64,000 bases of DNA from Stenotrophomonas oahuensis (GTDB taxonomy: Bacteria; Pseudomonadota; Gammaproteobacteria; Xanthomonadales; Xanthomonadaceae), in assembly GCF_031834595.1 (NCBI RefSeq), contig NZ_CP115541.1, forward strand, positions 1,054,001-1,118,000, read 5' to 3'. How positions within the stretch are numbered: position 1 is the first letter of the stretch; every line of letters starts with the position of its first letter. The translations under genes and the position numbers were made by a program. Shown here one piece after another: positions 27,591 through 38,760 of this stretch. The notes under the pieces are model-generated. The model was given only the letters and a program-made list of their open reading frames with translations, had not been told where the DNA came from and made no database searches.

Positions 27591-30500
27591 ACCTCTCGCG
27601 CCCGTTCATTGAGCGCCCGGTAGCGACCACGCTGCTGATGGTGGCGCTGCTGCTGTCTGGCGTGCTGGCGTATCGGCTGCTGCCGGTGGCCGCCCTGCCG
27701 CAGGTGGACTACCCGATCATCCAGGTGACCACGCTGTATCCCGGTGCCAGCCCAGGCGTGACCACCAGTGCAGTGACCGCGCCGCTGGAGCGGCAGCTGG
27801 GGCAGATTCCCGGTCTGAAGCAGATGTCGTCCACCAGCTCCGGTGGTGCTTCGGTGATCACCCTGCAGTTCACCCTGGACGTGGCGCTGGGTGTGGCCGA
27901 ACAGGAAGTGCAGGCGGCGATCAATGCCGCCGACAGCTTCCTGCCCGACGACCTGCCGGTGCCGCCGGTGTACCGCAAGGTCAATCCCGCCGACACGCCG
28001 ATTCTGACCCTGGCAGTGACCTCGCAGAGCCTGGCCCTGCCGCAGGTGTATGACCTGGTCGACACGCGCATGGCGCAACGTCTGTCGCAGCTGCCGGGCG
28101 TGGGCCTGGTCAGTCTGGCCGGTGGGCAGCGTCCGGCGGTTCGCATCCAGGTCAACCCGACCGCCCTGGCGGCCAACGGATTGAGCATGGGCCACATCCG
28201 CGATGCGATCGGTGCGGCCAACGTCAACATGCCCAAGGGCAGCTTCGATGGTCCCACCCGCGCGATCATGCTTGATGCCAACGACCAGATGCGCTCGGTA
28301 CGGGAGTACCAGCAGCTGATCCTGGCCTACCGCGATGGCGCGCCGCTGCGCCTGGGCGACGTGGCCACTGTGGAAGACGGAGCCGAGAACCGTGAGCTGG
28401 CGGCATGGTCCGGTACCACGCCGGCGGTGCTGATCAACATCCAGCGCCAGCCCGGTGCCAACGTGATCGCGGTGGTGGACCGGGTGCGTGAGCTGCTGCC
28501 GCAGTTGCAGGCGTCGCTGCCCAAGGGTGTGGACGTGGTGGTGCTGAGTGACCGTACCGAGTCGATCCGTGCGTCCATCCGCGGCGTGCGGCACGAACTG
28601 GTGATCGCCATCGCGCTGGTGGTGATGGTCACCTTCGTGTTCCTGCGCAACATCCCGGCCACGATCATTCCCAGCATCGCGGTGCCGCTGTCGCTGGTGG
28701 GCACGTTTGGGGTGATGCTGCTGGCCGGGTTCTCGCTCAACAATCTGACGCTGATGGCGCTGACCATCGCCACCGGCTTCGTGGTCGACGATGCGATCGT
28801 GATGCTGGAGAACATCGCGCGTCATCTGGAGCGCGGAGAGACGCCGCGCCAGGCGGCGCTGAAGGGCGCGAAGCAGATCGGCTTCACCCTGATCTCGCTG
28901 ACACTTTCGCTGATCGCCGTGCTGATCCCGCTGCTGTTCATGGCCGACGTGGTCGGCAAGCTGTTCCATGAATTTGCGATCACCCTGGCGGTGGCCATCG
29001 GCATCTCGCTGCTGGTGTCGCTGACCCTCACCCCGATGATGTGCGCTCGCCTGCTCAAGGCCGGTCATGCCACCCGCCGCGATCCGGACGGGCAGGAATC
29101 GGCCCAGCAGGGTGACCCGTTCGACCGTGTGGTGGCGATGTACGACCGCCAGCTGCACTGGGTGCTGCAGCGCCAGCCGCTGATGCTGGGGGCCACCGTG
29201 GCCACGCTGCTGCTGACCGCGCTGCTGTATCTGTGGGTGCCCAAGGGCTTCTTCCCGGTGCAGGACGCCGGGCTGATCCAGGGCATCAGCGAGGCACCGC
29301 AGTCGATCTCGTTCCAGGCCATGGCCCAGCGCCAGCAGGCACTGGCCGATGCCCTGCTGCAGGACGAGGACGTGGCCAGCCTGTCGTCCTACATCGGCGT
29401 GGACGCCAGCAACGCCACGCTCAACAGCGGTCGCCTGCTGATCGAGCTGAAGCCACACGCACAGCGCGACGCCGGCGCAGCGGCCATCATCGAACGCCTG
29501 CAGCAGCGGGTGGCGCAGGTGCCGGGCATCCGCCTGTACCTGCAGCCGGTGCAGGAGCTGGGCATCGAAGACCGGATCAGCCGCACCCAGTATCAGTTCA
29601 CCCTGACCAGCCCCGACAACGCCGAGCTGGCGCAGTGGACGCCCAAGCTGCTGGCGCACCTGCAACAGCAGGCCGCCCTGAGGGACGTGGCCAGCGATCT
29701 GCAGGATCGCGGCCTGCAGGCCCACGTGTTGATCGACCGGGTTGCGGCGGCACGTCTGGGCATCAGCGTGGATGCGGTGGCCGACGCGCTGTACGACGCG
29801 TTCGGGCAGCGCCAGATCTCCACCATCTTCACCCAGGCCAACCAGTACCGCGTGGTACTGGAGGCGCGTCCGGATGCCGCGTTTGGTCCGGATGCGATCG
29901 AGCGCATCCATGTGGCCGGTGTCGATGGCCGGCCCGTGCCGCTGAGTGGCATCGCCCGCATCGAACAGCGTCCGGCGCATCTGCTGATCAATCACGTGGG
30001 GCAGTTCCCGGCGGTGACGTTCTCGTTCAACCTCGCACCCGACGCGTCACTGGGCGAGGCGGTGGCCAGCATCGAAGGCGCACGCAATGCCATCGGCCTG
30101 CCGGCCAGCGTGGAGCTGCGCCTGCAGGGTGCCGCCGATGCGTTCCGTGCTTCTCTGTCGAGCACGCTGTGGCTGGTGCTGGCCGCTGTGGTCGTGATGT
30201 ACCTGGTGCTGGGCGTGCTGTATGAGAGCTTCATCCATCCCATCACCATTCTGTCCACCCTGCCCTCGGCCACCGTGGGCGCACTGCTGGCACTGCTGCT
30301 GAGTGGTCGCAGCCTGGACCTGATCGCAGTGATCGGCATCGTGCTGCTGATCGGCCTGGTGAAGAAGAACGCGATCATGATGATCGACTTCGCGCTGGAA
30401 GCCGAACGCGAGCACGGTCTTGATCCGCGCCGGGCGATCCACCAGGCGGCGCTGTTGCGCTTCCGCCCGATTCTGATGACCACGCTGGCGGCGCTGTTCG

Positions 30501-30691
30501 GCGCGATTCCGCTGATGTTCGCCAGCGGCTCCGGCGCGGAACTACGCCAGCCGCTGGGACTGGTGATGGTGGGTGGCCTGATTGTCAGCCAGGTGTTGAC
30601 CCTGTTCACCACCCCGGTGATCTACCTGTTCTTCGACCGCTTCCGCCGCCGCGCGGAGGCCGATGAGCACGTGGCCGAGGCCAACGCGTGA
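27587..30691 (+). CDS. mdtB: RND efflux permease, MdtB-like
   Basis: Proton-driven inner-membrane pump subunit of 1034 residues with twelve helices and two large periplasmic loops. Typical HAE1 features are [17 protein letters not shown] at the N-terminus, PILTLAVTS, and helix 4 with [14 protein letters not shown], which carries the paired Asp residues of the proton relay. The C-terminal half repeats the layout, with [20 protein letters not shown]. In E. coli MdtB and MdtC form a B2C trimer; the following gene fits that partner role. Overlaps: ATGA with mdtA, GTGA with mdtC. Confidence 0.92.
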   Translation: MNLSRPFIERPVATTLLMVALLLSGVLAYRLLPVAALPQVDYPIIQVTTLYPGASPGVTTSAVTAPLERQLGQIPGLKQMSSTSSGGASVITLQFTLDVALGVAEQEVQAAINAADSFLPDDLPVPPVYRKVNPADTPILTLAVTSQSLALPQVYDLVDTRMAQRLSQLPGVGLVSLAGGQRPAVRIQVNPTALAANGLSMGHIRDAIGAANVNMPKGSFDGPTRAIMLDANDQMRSVREYQQLILAYRDGAPLRLGDVATVEDGAENRELAAWSGTTPAVLINIQRQPGANVIAVVDRVRELLPQLQASLPKGVDVVVLSDRTESIRASIRGVRHELVIAIALVVMVTFVFLRNIPATIIPSIAVPLSLVGTFGVMLLAGFSLNNLTLMALTIATGFVVDDAIVMLENIARHLERGETPRQAALKGAKQIGFTLISLTLSLIAVLIPLLFMADVVGKLFHEFAITLAVAIGISLLVSLTLTPMMCARLLKAGHATRRDPDGQESAQQGDPFDRVVAMYDRQLHWVLQRQPLMLGATVATLLLTALLYLWVPKGFFPVQDAGLIQGISEAPQSISFQAMAQRQQALADALLQDEDVASLSSYIGVDASNATLNSGRLLIELKPHAQRDAGAAAIIERLQQRVAQVPGIRLYLQPVQELGIEDRISRTQYQFTLTSPDNAELAQWTPKLLAHLQQQAALRDVASDLQDRGLQAHVLIDRVAAARLGISVDAVADALYDAFGQRQISTIFTQANQYRVVLEARPDAAFGPDAIERIHVAGVDGRPVPLSGIARIEQRPAHLLINHVGQFPAVTFSFNLAPDASLGEAVASIEGARNAIGLPASVELRLQGAADAFRASLSSTLWLVLAAVVVMYLVLGVLYESFIHPITILSTLPSATVGALLALLLSGRSLDLIAVIGIVLLIGLVKKNAIMMIDFALEAEREHGLDPRRAIHQAALLRFRPILMTTLAALFGAIPLMFASGSGAELRQPLGLVMVGGLIVSQVLTLFTTPVIYLFFDRFRRRAEADEHVAEANA

Positions 30692-33600
30692 GCCCCCTAT
30701 CGCGGGTGATCGGCTGGTTCGTACTGCACCCGGTGGCGACCACGCTGCTGGCAGTGGCCGTGGTGCTGGCCGGACTGCTAGGTCTGCGCCTGCTGCCAGT
30801 CGCTCCGCTGCCGCAGGTGGACTACCCGGCGATCAATGTGCGCGCCAGTCTGCCCGGGGCCAGCCCGGAGTCGATGGCGGCCAACGTGGCCACCCCGCTG
30901 GAGCGCGCACTGGGCACCCTGCCCGGCCTGACCCGGATCGATTCGGCCAGCACCCAGGGCTCCACCCAGGTGGAGCTGCAGTTCGAACTGGGCGTTGACG
31001 TCGACAGCGCAGCACGCGAAGTGCAGGCCGCCATCAACGCCTCGCGTGCGCAGCTGCCCAGCGGCATGCCGGGCATGCCGCAGTATCACAAGGTGAACCC
31101 GTCGCAGGCACCGATCCTGGCGCTGGCGTTGAGCTCGGACAGCCTCTCGCCGGGACAGGTGTACGACGTGGCTTCGACGGTGATCGCACAGAAGCTGGCG
31201 CAGATTCCGGGGGTGGGCGAGGTCCAGGTGGGCGGCAGCTCGCTGCCGGCAGTGCGGGTGTCACTGGACCCGAATGCACTGAACCAGTACCGGATCGCAC
31301 TGGACGACGTGGCGGCTGCGATCCGCAATGCCAATGCGCTCAAACCCCTGGGCAGTGTGGCCAGCGTATCGCAGCAGTGGCAGCTGGATGCCACCCTGCA
31401 GCTGCGCACCGCCGCCGAGTACCGCGACCTCATCGTCGCCCTGCGCGACGGGCGTCCGGTGTTCCTGCGCGATGTGGCCACGGTCGGCGAAGGCGTGGAG
31501 GACCGCTACGCCAGTGGCTTCCACAACGAACGCCCCGCAGTGCTGGTGATTGTCAGCCGACAGCCCGACGCCAACATCATCGAAACGGTGGACGCCATCA
31601 CCGCGCAGATGGACACGTTGCAGGCACTGCTGCCGACCAGCGTGGACATGCACCTGGTGATGGACCGCTCGCCGGTGATCCGCGCCACCCTGCGCGAAGC
31701 CGAACTCACCTTGGTGCTGGCCATCGCACTGGTGGTGCTGGTGGTACTCGGTTTCCTGGGTCACTGGCGTGCGGCGCTGATTCCCAGCGCGGCGATTCCG
31801 GTATCGCTGCTCGGCGCGCTGGCGGTGATCGCCCTGCTGGGCTTTTCGCTCAATACGCTGTCGCTGATGGCGCTGATCGTGGCCGCGGTGCTGGTGGTGG
31901 ATGACGCCATCGTGGTGCTGGAGAACATCGCCCGCCATCGTGAGCTGGGGGCATCGCCGCTGCAGGCCGCGCTGCGTGGTGCGGGCGAAGTGGGTGCGAC
32001 CCTGCTGTCGATGAACATCGCGTTGGCAGTGGTGTTTGTGTCGATCCTGTTCCTGGACGATTTTGTCGAGCGCCTGTTCCGTGAGTTCTCGCTGACCCTG
32101 GTCGCGGCCATGGGCATGTCACTGCTGGTGTCACTGAGCCTCACCCCGATGCTGTGTGCCCGCCTGCTGGGTGCGCCGCGCAGCGGGCCGGGCAACCGGC
32201 TGCAGCGTGCCGGCACGGCGCTGTTCGAGCGCCTGCGCAATGCCTATGTCCGCGGGTTGGCGCGCATGCTGCGTTGTCTGGCGGTACCACTGCTGCTGTT
32301 CGTGGCGGTGATCGGCTTGAACGTGTGGCTGTTCCAGCAGGTCCCCAAGGGCATCGTGCCCAAGCAGGACACCGCCCAGCTGCGCGGCTTCGCCCGCGGT
32401 GACGATGGGCTGAGCTTCCAGGTGATGCAGCCCAAGATCGACGCCTACCGCAAACTGCTGCTGGCCGACCCCGCCATCAGCGACATCATCGGCTATGTCG
32501 GGGGTCGCAACGGGGTCAACAACGCCTTCATCATGATCAAGATGAAGCCGCTGTCCGAGCGTCGCGTCTCCAGCCAGCAGGTGATCGATCGTCTGCGCGC
32601 GAACCTGCCGAAGATTCCCGGCGGCGGCCTGTTCCTGTGGGTCGATCAGGACATCAAGCTGGAAGGCGGCGGCGACAGCGGACAGTACGAGTTCCAGCTG
32701 CTCTCGGCCGACCTCGAACCACTGCGTGAGTGGGCACCGAAGGTAAGCGAGGCACTGCGCGCCCTGCCCGAACTGGTGGATGTGGAATCACAGGGCGACC
32801 AGGGCATGCGCCAGGTGGTGCTGGACATCGACCGTGACGCCGCCGCGCGGCTGGGGGTGGACATGCGCATGATCGCCTCGGTGCTCAACAACGCCTTCAG
32901 CCAGCGCCAGGTCGCCACGCTGTACGACACGCTCAACCAGTACCGGGTGGTGATGGAACTGGACCCGCGTTATACCCAGGACCCGACCACACTGGATCAG
33001 ATTCATGTCATCGGCAAGGATGGTCAGCGCCTGCCGCTGTCAGCCGTGGCGAGCTGGCGCTATGGCATGGCCCCGGATCGGATCTACCACAGCCAGCAGT
33101 TCGCCTCGATCTGGATCGAGTTCGCGCTGGCCCCGGGGGTCAGTCTGGACCAGGCGGTGCAGGCGATTGACCGTGCCATGGCGGGCATCATGCTGCCCAC
33201 GCATGTGCAGGCACGCCTGAGTGGCGAAGCGGGCGGACTGGAGCAGCTGCGCAGCCGTCAGCTGTGGCTGGTACTCGGCGCGATGCTGGCGGTGTATCTG
33301 GTGCTGGGCATTCTGTATGAAAGCGCGGTGCTGCCGCTGGCGATTCTGTCCACGCTGCCTTCGGCAGGTGTTGGCGCGCTGTTGGCACTGATGGCGTTCG
33401 GCAACGAGTTGAATCTGATCTCGCTGCTTGGCCTGTTCCTGCTGGTGGGGGTGGTGATGAAGAACACCATTCTGATCATCGACTTCGCGCTGTCGGCTGA
33501 GCGCGGTCGTGGGCTGTCGCCGCATGACGCGGTGCTGGAAGCGGCGCGGCTGCGCTTCCGCCCGATCCTGATGACCAGCGTGGCCGCACTGCTGGGTTGC

Positions 33601-33747
33601 CTGCCACTGATGCTGGCGACGGGCGAGGGCTGGGAGATGCGCCAGCCACTCGGCATCGCGATCGTCGGCGGGTTGCTGGTCAGCCAGTGGCTGACCTTGT
33701 ACACCACGCCGGCGATCTATCTGGCCTTGGCGAAAGTGCGGCGGTAG
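30688..33747 (+). CDS. mdtC: RND efflux permease, MdtC-like
   Basis: Second pump subunit, 1019 residues, starting with GTG inside the end of mdtB (GTGA overlap), so translation is coupled. It keeps the HAE1 layout: [35 protein letters not shown] with the helix 4 acidic pair, and [19 protein letters not shown] in the second half. It is clearly a paralogue of the MdtB-like gene. No outer-membrane channel follows, so a TolC-type partner must come from elsewhere. Its TAG stop belongs to a GTAG repeat. Confidence 0.92.
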   Translation: MSPLSRVIGWFVLHPVATTLLAVAVVLAGLLGLRLLPVAPLPQVDYPAINVRASLPGASPESMAANVATPLERALGTLPGLTRIDSASTQGSTQVELQFELGVDVDSAAREVQAAINASRAQLPSGMPGMPQYHKVNPSQAPILALALSSDSLSPGQVYDVASTVIAQKLAQIPGVGEVQVGGSSLPAVRVSLDPNALNQYRIALDDVAAAIRNANALKPLGSVASVSQQWQLDATLQLRTAAEYRDLIVALRDGRPVFLRDVATVGEGVEDRYASGFHNERPAVLVIVSRQPDANIIETVDAITAQMDTLQALLPTSVDMHLVMDRSPVIRATLREAELTLVLAIALVVLVVLGFLGHWRAALIPSAAIPVSLLGALAVIALLGFSLNTLSLMALIVAAVLVVDDAIVVLENIARHRELGASPLQAALRGAGEVGATLLSMNIALAVVFVSILFLDDFVERLFREFSLTLVAAMGMSLLVSLSLTPMLCARLLGAPRSGPGNRLQRAGTALFERLRNAYVRGLARMLRCLAVPLLLFVAVIGLNVWLFQQVPKGIVPKQDTAQLRGFARGDDGLSFQVMQPKIDAYRKLLLADPAISDIIGYVGGRNGVNNAFIMIKMKPLSERRVSSQQVIDRLRANLPKIPGGGLFLWVDQDIKLEGGGDSGQYEFQLLSADLEPLREWAPKVSEALRALPELVDVESQGDQGMRQVVLDIDRDAAARLGVDMRMIASVLNNAFSQRQVATLYDTLNQYRVVMELDPRYTQDPTTLDQIHVIGKDGQRLPLSAVASWRYGMAPDRIYHSQQFASIWIEFALAPGVSLDQAVQAIDRAMAGIMLPTHVQARLSGEAGGLEQLRSRQLWLVLGAMLAVYLVLGILYESAVLPLAILSTLPSAGVGALLALMAFGNELNLISLLGLFLLVGVVMKNTILIIDFALSAERGRGLSPHDAVLEAARLRFRPILMTSVAALLGCLPLMLATGEGWEMRQPLGIAIVGGLLVSQWLTLYTTPAIYLALAKVRR

Positions 33748-33800
33748 TGCCGGGCTTGCCCGGCACTCGTGGCCCGGCAGCGGGGCACGCCCCGCTTTAC
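33744..33800. repeat. inverted dimer of GTAG/GTAA repeats at convergent gene ends
   Basis: Element 1 (33744-33766) has GTAG plus the stem TGCCGGGC / GCCCGGCA. Element 2 (33778-33800), inverted, has GTAA plus AGCGGGGC / GCCCCGCT. The head of element 1 holds the mdtC stop (TAG) and the head of element 2 the aroG stop (TAA). The dimer is a likely bidirectional transcript end. Confidence 0.85.
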
Positions 33801-34870
33801 GCCGCCTCGCTCAACCGTGCCGCACGCCGCGCACGCACCGCCTGCGCCAGCGACTCCAGCACCTCTACACTCGCATCCCATCCGATGCAGCCATCGGTGA
33901 TGCTCTGCCCGTACACCAGCGGCTGCCCTTCCACCAGATCCTGGCGGCCGGCCACCAAGTGGCTTTCCACCATCACACCTACGATGCGCTGCTCACCGGC
34001 GGCCAGCTGCGCATTGATATCGGCAATCACCTTCGGCTGGTTTTCCGGGTTCTTGCTGCTGTTGGCGTGGCTGGCATCGATCATCAGGCGTGCGGGCAGC
34101 TTGGCCTTGCCCAGCACCTGGCTGGCCGCTTCGACGTTCTCTGCATCGTAGTTCGGCACCTTGCCGCCGCGCAGGATCACATGGCAATCCGGGTTGCCGG
34201 CGGTGGCCACGATGGCGGTGTCGCCCTGCTTGGTCACCGACAGGAAGTGGTGCGGATTGGACGCCGCGCCTACCGCATCAGCGGCGATCTTGATATTGCC
34301 GTCGGTGCCGTTCTTGAAGCCCACCGGGCACGACAGCCCCGAGGCCAGCTCACGGTGCACCTGGCTTTCGGTGGTGCGCGCACCAATCGCGCCCCAGGCC
34401 ACCAGATCGGCGATGTACTGCGGCGAGATCACGTCGAGGAACTCAACGCCCGCCGGCAGGCCTAGCTTGTTGATGTCACGCAGCAGACCGCGGGCAATGC
34501 GCAGGCCCTTGTTGATCTGGAAGCTGCCATCCAGGTCCGGATCATTGATCAGCCCCTTCCAGCCCACCGTGGTGCGCGGCTTCTCGAAGTACACGCGCAT
34601 GACGATTTCCAGGTCGTCGGCGTAGGCATCGCGCAGCGGCTTCAAGCGCTGGGCGTACTCGATGGCGGCCACGGGGTCGTGGATCGAGCACGGCCCGATC
34701 ACCACGGCCAGGCGGTCGTCACGGCCTTGCAGGATCTCGTGCAGGCGGGCGCGCGAGGCGCTGACCGTGTCGGACGCTTCATCGTCACAGGGCAGCATGG
34801 ACAGCAGTTGCGCCGGCGGGGTGAGCGGTTCGATTTTTCGGATGCGAAGGTCGTCGGTGTGCGGGGGCAT
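33797..34870 (-). CDS. aroG: 3-deoxy-7-phosphoheptulonate synthase, class I
   Basis: First enzyme of the shikimate pathway, joining phosphoenolpyruvate and erythrose 4-phosphate. The 357-residue protein has the class I AroF/G/H signatures: VVIGPCSIHD (about 57-66), MRVYFEKPRTTVGWKGLINDPDLDGSF, GVEFLDVISPQY, GARTTESQVHRELASGLSCPVGFKNGTDG and DASHANSSKNP. AAGGAG precedes the ATG at a good distance. Which aromatic amino acid feeds back is not readable, but the leader peptide upstream contains Phe, Tyr and Trp codons, so expression should follow all three. Could equally be named aroF or aroH. Confidence 0.93.
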   Translation of the reverse strand: MPPHTDDLRIRKIEPLTPPAQLLSMLPCDDEASDTVSASRARLHEILQGRDDRLAVVIGPCSIHDPVAAIEYAQRLKPLRDAYADDLEIVMRVYFEKPRTTVGWKGLINDPDLDGSFQINKGLRIARGLLRDINKLGLPAGVEFLDVISPQYIADLVAWGAIGARTTESQVHRELASGLSCPVGFKNGTDGNIKIAADAVGAASNPHHFLSVTKQGDTAIVATAGNPDCHVILRGGKVPNYDAENVEAASQVLGKAKLPARLMIDASHANSSKNPENQPKVIADINAQLAAGEQRIVGVMVESHLVAGRQDLVEGQPLVYGQSITDGCIGWDASVEVLESLAQAVRARRAARLSEAA

Positions 34871-34913
34871 GGGGGTGTCTCCTTGAAGGTGGGGGTCCCC
34901 AGCGCGGCGGCAA

Positions 34914-34941
34914 CAAAAAAGCCGCCAGGTGCGCTGGCGGC
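34914..34941 (-). terminator. attenuator terminator of aroG
   Basis: Read on the minus strand: GCCGCCAG CGCAC CTGGCGGC followed directly by TTTTTT. It lies between the leader-peptide stop and the aroG ribosome site. An alternative upstream segment can pair with its first arm, so this is the 3:4 hairpin of an attenuator. Confidence 0.85.
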
Positions 34942-35034
34942 TTTCGGGAATGCGTCTGAAGTTTCTTCAGGGTGAGCGCAGTCCTTCCTCCGCCAGCGGC
35001 TTCGGAAAGTAATACCAAAAGTAAAAGCTGGCGC
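34921..35034 (-). promoter_or_regulatory. transcription attenuator of aroG (alternative hairpins)
   Basis: Four segments can pair. Segment 1 (35027-35034, GCGCCAGC on the minus strand) pairs with segment 2 (34990-35000, containing CGCTGGCGG). Segment 2 also pairs over nine bases with segment 3 (34932-34941, CCGCCAGCG), and segment 3 pairs with segment 4 (34921-34928) to form the terminator. Stalling at the aromatic codons (35006-35026) would cover segment 1, free segment 2 and give the 2:3 antiterminator. Confidence 0.8.
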
Positions 35035-35047
35035 GGGCTGCGTTCAT
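34967..35047 (-). CDS. aromatic leader peptide of the aroG attenuator
   Basis: A 26-residue peptide, starting MNAARAS and running into FYFWYYF: seven aromatic codons in a row (3 Phe, 3 Tyr, 1 Trp) at positions 8-14. It then reads PKPLAEEG and stops with TGA between the antiterminator segments. Its only sensible role is ribosome-mediated sensing of charged Phe, Tyr and Trp tRNAs. There is no visible Shine-Dalgarno sequence before the ATG; an in-frame TAG lies three codons upstream. With the predicted promoter the mRNA would start within a few bases of the ATG, so the leader may be translated from a leaderless transcript. Confidence 0.85.
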   Translation of the reverse strand: MNAARASFYFWYYFPKPLAEEGLRSP

Positions 35048-35056
35048 TGGAGGCTA

Positions 35057-35085
35057 TTGATAGCACAGGGTTTCGGGGCTGCCAA
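35057..35085 (-). promoter_or_regulatory. predicted sigma-70 promoter of the aroG leader
   Basis: TTGGCA (35080-35085), a 17-base spacer and TATCAA (35057-35062), read on the minus strand. Transcription would start around 35050, right before the leader ATG at 35047. Confidence 0.55.
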
Positions 35086-35214
35086 CTGTTACATACGCAA
35101 CTGCAGCATGCCGTTCACCCACGCCCGCAGCCGGGCGGCAGGATGACTTCCGGCGGTGGATTACCGGCACCCAGCCCCTCAGGATGCGTTCAAACCCCGC
35201 CAGGAGTGCCGTGC

Positions 35215-36366
35215 ATGCGCCCGTTCGCCCTGCTGCTCTCGCTGTTGCTGCCCGGCCCGCTGCTGGCCGCTGATGCCCTCCCCTCTGCTGCGACAGTCGA
35301 TGCAGAAATGCAGCGCCTGATGCGCGCCACCCACGCCGAAGGTCTGGCGCTCGCGATCATTGATGACGGACAGGTGGTGCAGGTGCACGCACTTGGCAAG
35401 CGTAATGCCGCAGGTGAGCCGCTGACCCCGGACACGGTGATGTACGCCGCGTCGCTGACCAAGGCGGCATTCGCCTACATGGTGCTGCAGCTGGTCGACG
35501 AAGGCGTGATCGACCTGGATCGCCCGATTGCGGCGTATCTGGATCGCCCACTGCCGGACTATCCGGACGAGAAGAAGTACGCACCGTGGTCCACGCTGAA
35601 GGATGACCCGCGCTGGCGGCAGCTCACCGCGCGCATGCTGCTCAGCCATCGCAGTGGCTTCTCCAACTTCGCGTTCCTGGAGCCGGAAGGAAAGCTGCGC
35701 ATCCACTTCGATCCCGGCACGCGATACGCCTATTCCGGCGAAGGGCTGATCCTGCTGCAGTTCGTACTGGAACGCGGGCTCGGATTGGACGTGGGCACGG
35801 AGATGCAACGCCGCGTGTTCGACCGGTTCGGAATGACCCGTACCAGCATGATGTGGCGGGAAGATTTTGCCGGCAATCTGGCCGATGGCTGGGCCGCGGA
35901 CGGCAGCACCGAGCCGCATGATGAGCGCAGCCGCGTGCGCGCGGCCGGTTCGATGGATACCACACCGAACGACATTGCGCGGCTGGCGGCCGGGTTGGTG
36001 CGTGGCGAGGGTCTCTCGCCGGCCTCACGCAGGGAAATGGTGCGCGCGCAGTGGCCGATCACAACGGCCTCGCAGTTCCCCACCCTGCAGAACGAACTAC
36101 CGCCGGCGCAGCGCCGCAAGGACCTGGCCGCCGGTTTGGGCGTGGTGGTGTTCGATGGGCCGCAGGGGCATGGGTTCTACAAGGGCGGTCACGACGACGC
36201 GGTGGGCAACACAATGGTGTGTGTTGAGCGCGGACGGCGATGCGTGGTGATTCTGGGCAATGACGTGCGTGCGGAGGCCGCGTTTCCCGCGCTGGTGCGG
36301 TTTGTATTGGGGCAAACCGGGGCACCGTGGAACTGGGAATACGGAAAGAAGGAATTCGCCCGGTAG
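35215..36366 (+). CDS. exported serine hydrolase, class C beta-lactamase family
   Basis: A 383-residue protein with a signal peptide (1-19, ending LLAAD). The penicillin-binding/beta-lactamase fold motifs are S80-L-T-K83 (SxxK), Y173-S-G (the YxN position) and GGHDDAVGN near the C-terminus in place of KTG. This pattern is that of family S12 esterases/peptidases (EstB, Pab87 types) rather than of true AmpC. Periplasmic; substrate unknown. AGGAG lies nine bases before the ATG; an in-frame extension back to 34972 would run through the attenuator region and is rejected. The TAG stop comes from a GTAG repeat. Confidence 0.88.
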   Translation: MRPFALLLSLLLPGPLLAADALPSAATVDAEMQRLMRATHAEGLALAIIDDGQVVQVHALGKRNAAGEPLTPDTVMYAASLTKAAFAYMVLQLVDEGVIDLDRPIAAYLDRPLPDYPDEKKYAPWSTLKDDPRWRQLTARMLLSHRSGFSNFAFLEPEGKLRIHFDPGTRYAYSGEGLILLQFVLERGLGLDVGTEMQRRVFDRFGMTRTSMMWREDFAGNLADGWAADGSTEPHDERSRVRAAGSMDTTPNDIARLAAGLVRGEGLSPASRREMVRAQWPITTASQFPTLQNELPPAQRRKDLAAGLGVVVFDGPQGHGFYKGGHDDAVGNTMVCVERGRRCVVILGNDVRAEAAFPALVRFVLGQTGAPWNWEYGKKEFAR

Positions 36367-36385
36367 TGCCGGCCGCTGGCCGGCA
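36363..36385. repeat. GTAG palindrome at the end of the serine hydrolase gene
   Basis: GTAG followed by TGCCGGCC GC TGGCCGGCA. Its TAG is the stop codon of the serine hydrolase gene. Confidence 0.8.
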
Positions 36386-36410
36386 ACCACGCATACCCAT
36401 CCCAACAAAA

Positions 36411-36438
36411 GAAAAACCCCGCCATTGGCGGGGTTCTT
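36411..36438. terminator. bidirectional terminator between the serine hydrolase gene and groEL
   Basis: Stem CCCCGCC / GGCGGGG with a three-base loop, AAAAA on the left and TTCTT on the right, so it works for both convergent transcripts. It is the expected end of the groESL mRNA. Confidence 0.9.
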
Positions 36439-36474
36439 CAATGCATCACGACAGGCGTCGCGGGTGCGTGGACC

Positions 36475-38133
<1,659 letters not shown>

Positions 38134-38155
38134 CTATGTGTATTTGGAAACGGGA

Positions 38156-38443
38156 TCAGCCGATGACGGCCAGCACGTCGTCTTCGCGCAGCACCTTGTA
38201 CTCGATGCCGTCTGCCTTGTAGGTGCTGCCGGCGTACTGGCCGTAGATCACCTTGTCGCCCACCTTCAGGGCCGGCGCGCGCACGCTGCCGTTGTCCAGC
38301 GGCTTGCCCGGGCCCACGGCCACGACTTCACCCTTGGTGGACTTTTCCTTGGCCGAATCCGGGATCACGATGCCACCGGCCGAAATTTCGTCGGCTTCGA
38401 TCGGCTTGACCACGACGCGGTCGTGAAGCGGCTTGATGCTCAT
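38156..38443 (-). CDS. groES: co-chaperonin GroES
   Basis: The 95-residue lid of the GroEL chamber. It opens [16 protein letters not shown] and keeps the mobile loop around [23 protein letters not shown] and the final [20 protein letters not shown] precedes the ATG. First gene of the groESL operon; sigma-32-type promoter and CIRCE-like element lie upstream. Confidence 0.98.
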   Translation of the reverse strand: MSIKPLHDRVVVKPIEADEISAGGIVIPDSAKEKSTKGEVVAVGPGKPLDNGSVRAPALKVGDKVIYGQYAGSTYKADGIEYKVLREDDVLAVIG

Positions 38444-38489
38444 GAGTGACCTCTTAAGTTATTGATTGGTCTGAAAAAGTCTGGCGATG

Positions 38490-38516
38490 TTAGCACTCGC
38501 CCCAGGCGACTGCCAG
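38490..38516 (-). promoter_or_regulatory. degenerate CIRCE element (HrcA operator) of groESL
   Basis: TTAGCACTC at 38490-38498 matches the left CIRCE arm exactly. After nine bases, GACTGCCAG matches the right arm GAGTGCTAA at six of nine positions. It lies about 50 bases upstream of the groES start and downstream of the sigma-32 promoter. Confidence 0.65.
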
Positions 38517-38526
38517 CACCGCTCGC

Positions 38527-38547
38527 AAAAAAGCCCGGCGATCCGGG
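38527..38547 (-). terminator. terminator-like hairpin in the groESL leader
   Basis: On the minus strand: CCCGG ATCG CCGGG C TTTTTT. It starts a few bases after the expected start of the sigma-32 transcript. The five-base stem is short, so it may pause, protect the 5' end, or act as a terminator only in some conditions. Confidence 0.45.
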
Positions 38548-38556
38548 ACAGGGCAG

Positions 38557-38584
38557 AGATGGTGCTGTCCCCCACCCTTTCAAG
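38557..38584 (-). promoter_or_regulatory. sigma-32 (heat-shock) promoter of groESL
   Basis: CTTGAAA (38578-38584), a 13-base spacer and CACCATCT (38557-38564) on the minus strand. This is 15 of 15 informative positions bar one against the RpoH consensus CTTGAAA / CCCCATNT. Confidence 0.85.
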
Positions 38585-38760
38585 GGTCGATTACGAACTT
38601 TTTTGCCGCAAGCAGCCCGATCCGGCGCGTTCGGCAGCACTCCGATCAAATAAACCGCCAATTTCTTGACGCAGGTCGCAGTGTGTAGTGCCGATTGCGA
38701 CATTCCGTCATCTGGATTGGCTAGATTCGCCCGGCACAACCCAATCACAAGGAGTGGTAG

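Larger units (their letters stand above)
38444..38760. other. 317-base control region between groES and the endonuclease gene
   Basis: Divergent intergenic region with no supported gene. Its left half holds the groESL controls: CIRCE-like repeat, a small terminator-like hairpin and a sigma-32 promoter. The right half must hold the endonuclease promoter, but I see no strong hexamer pair; AGGAG lies just before that gene's ATG. A 102-codon minus-strand frame here is a shadow. Confidence 0.65.

Noticed and set aside
27392..29995. 867-codon minus-strand frame opposite mdtB
   Set aside because: Shadow frame rich in Gln, His and Arg with no signal, domain or ribosome site; the plus strand encodes a full RND pump.
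34972..35214. N-terminal extension of the serine hydrolase back to 34972
   Set aside because: The extension lacks a ribosome site and runs antisense through the aroG leader. The ATG at 35215 has AGGAG and starts a clean signal peptide.
38440..38748. 102-codon minus-strand frame upstream of groES
   Set aside because: It covers the sigma-32 promoter, CIRCE and hairpin, lacks a ribosome site and has no protein-like features.
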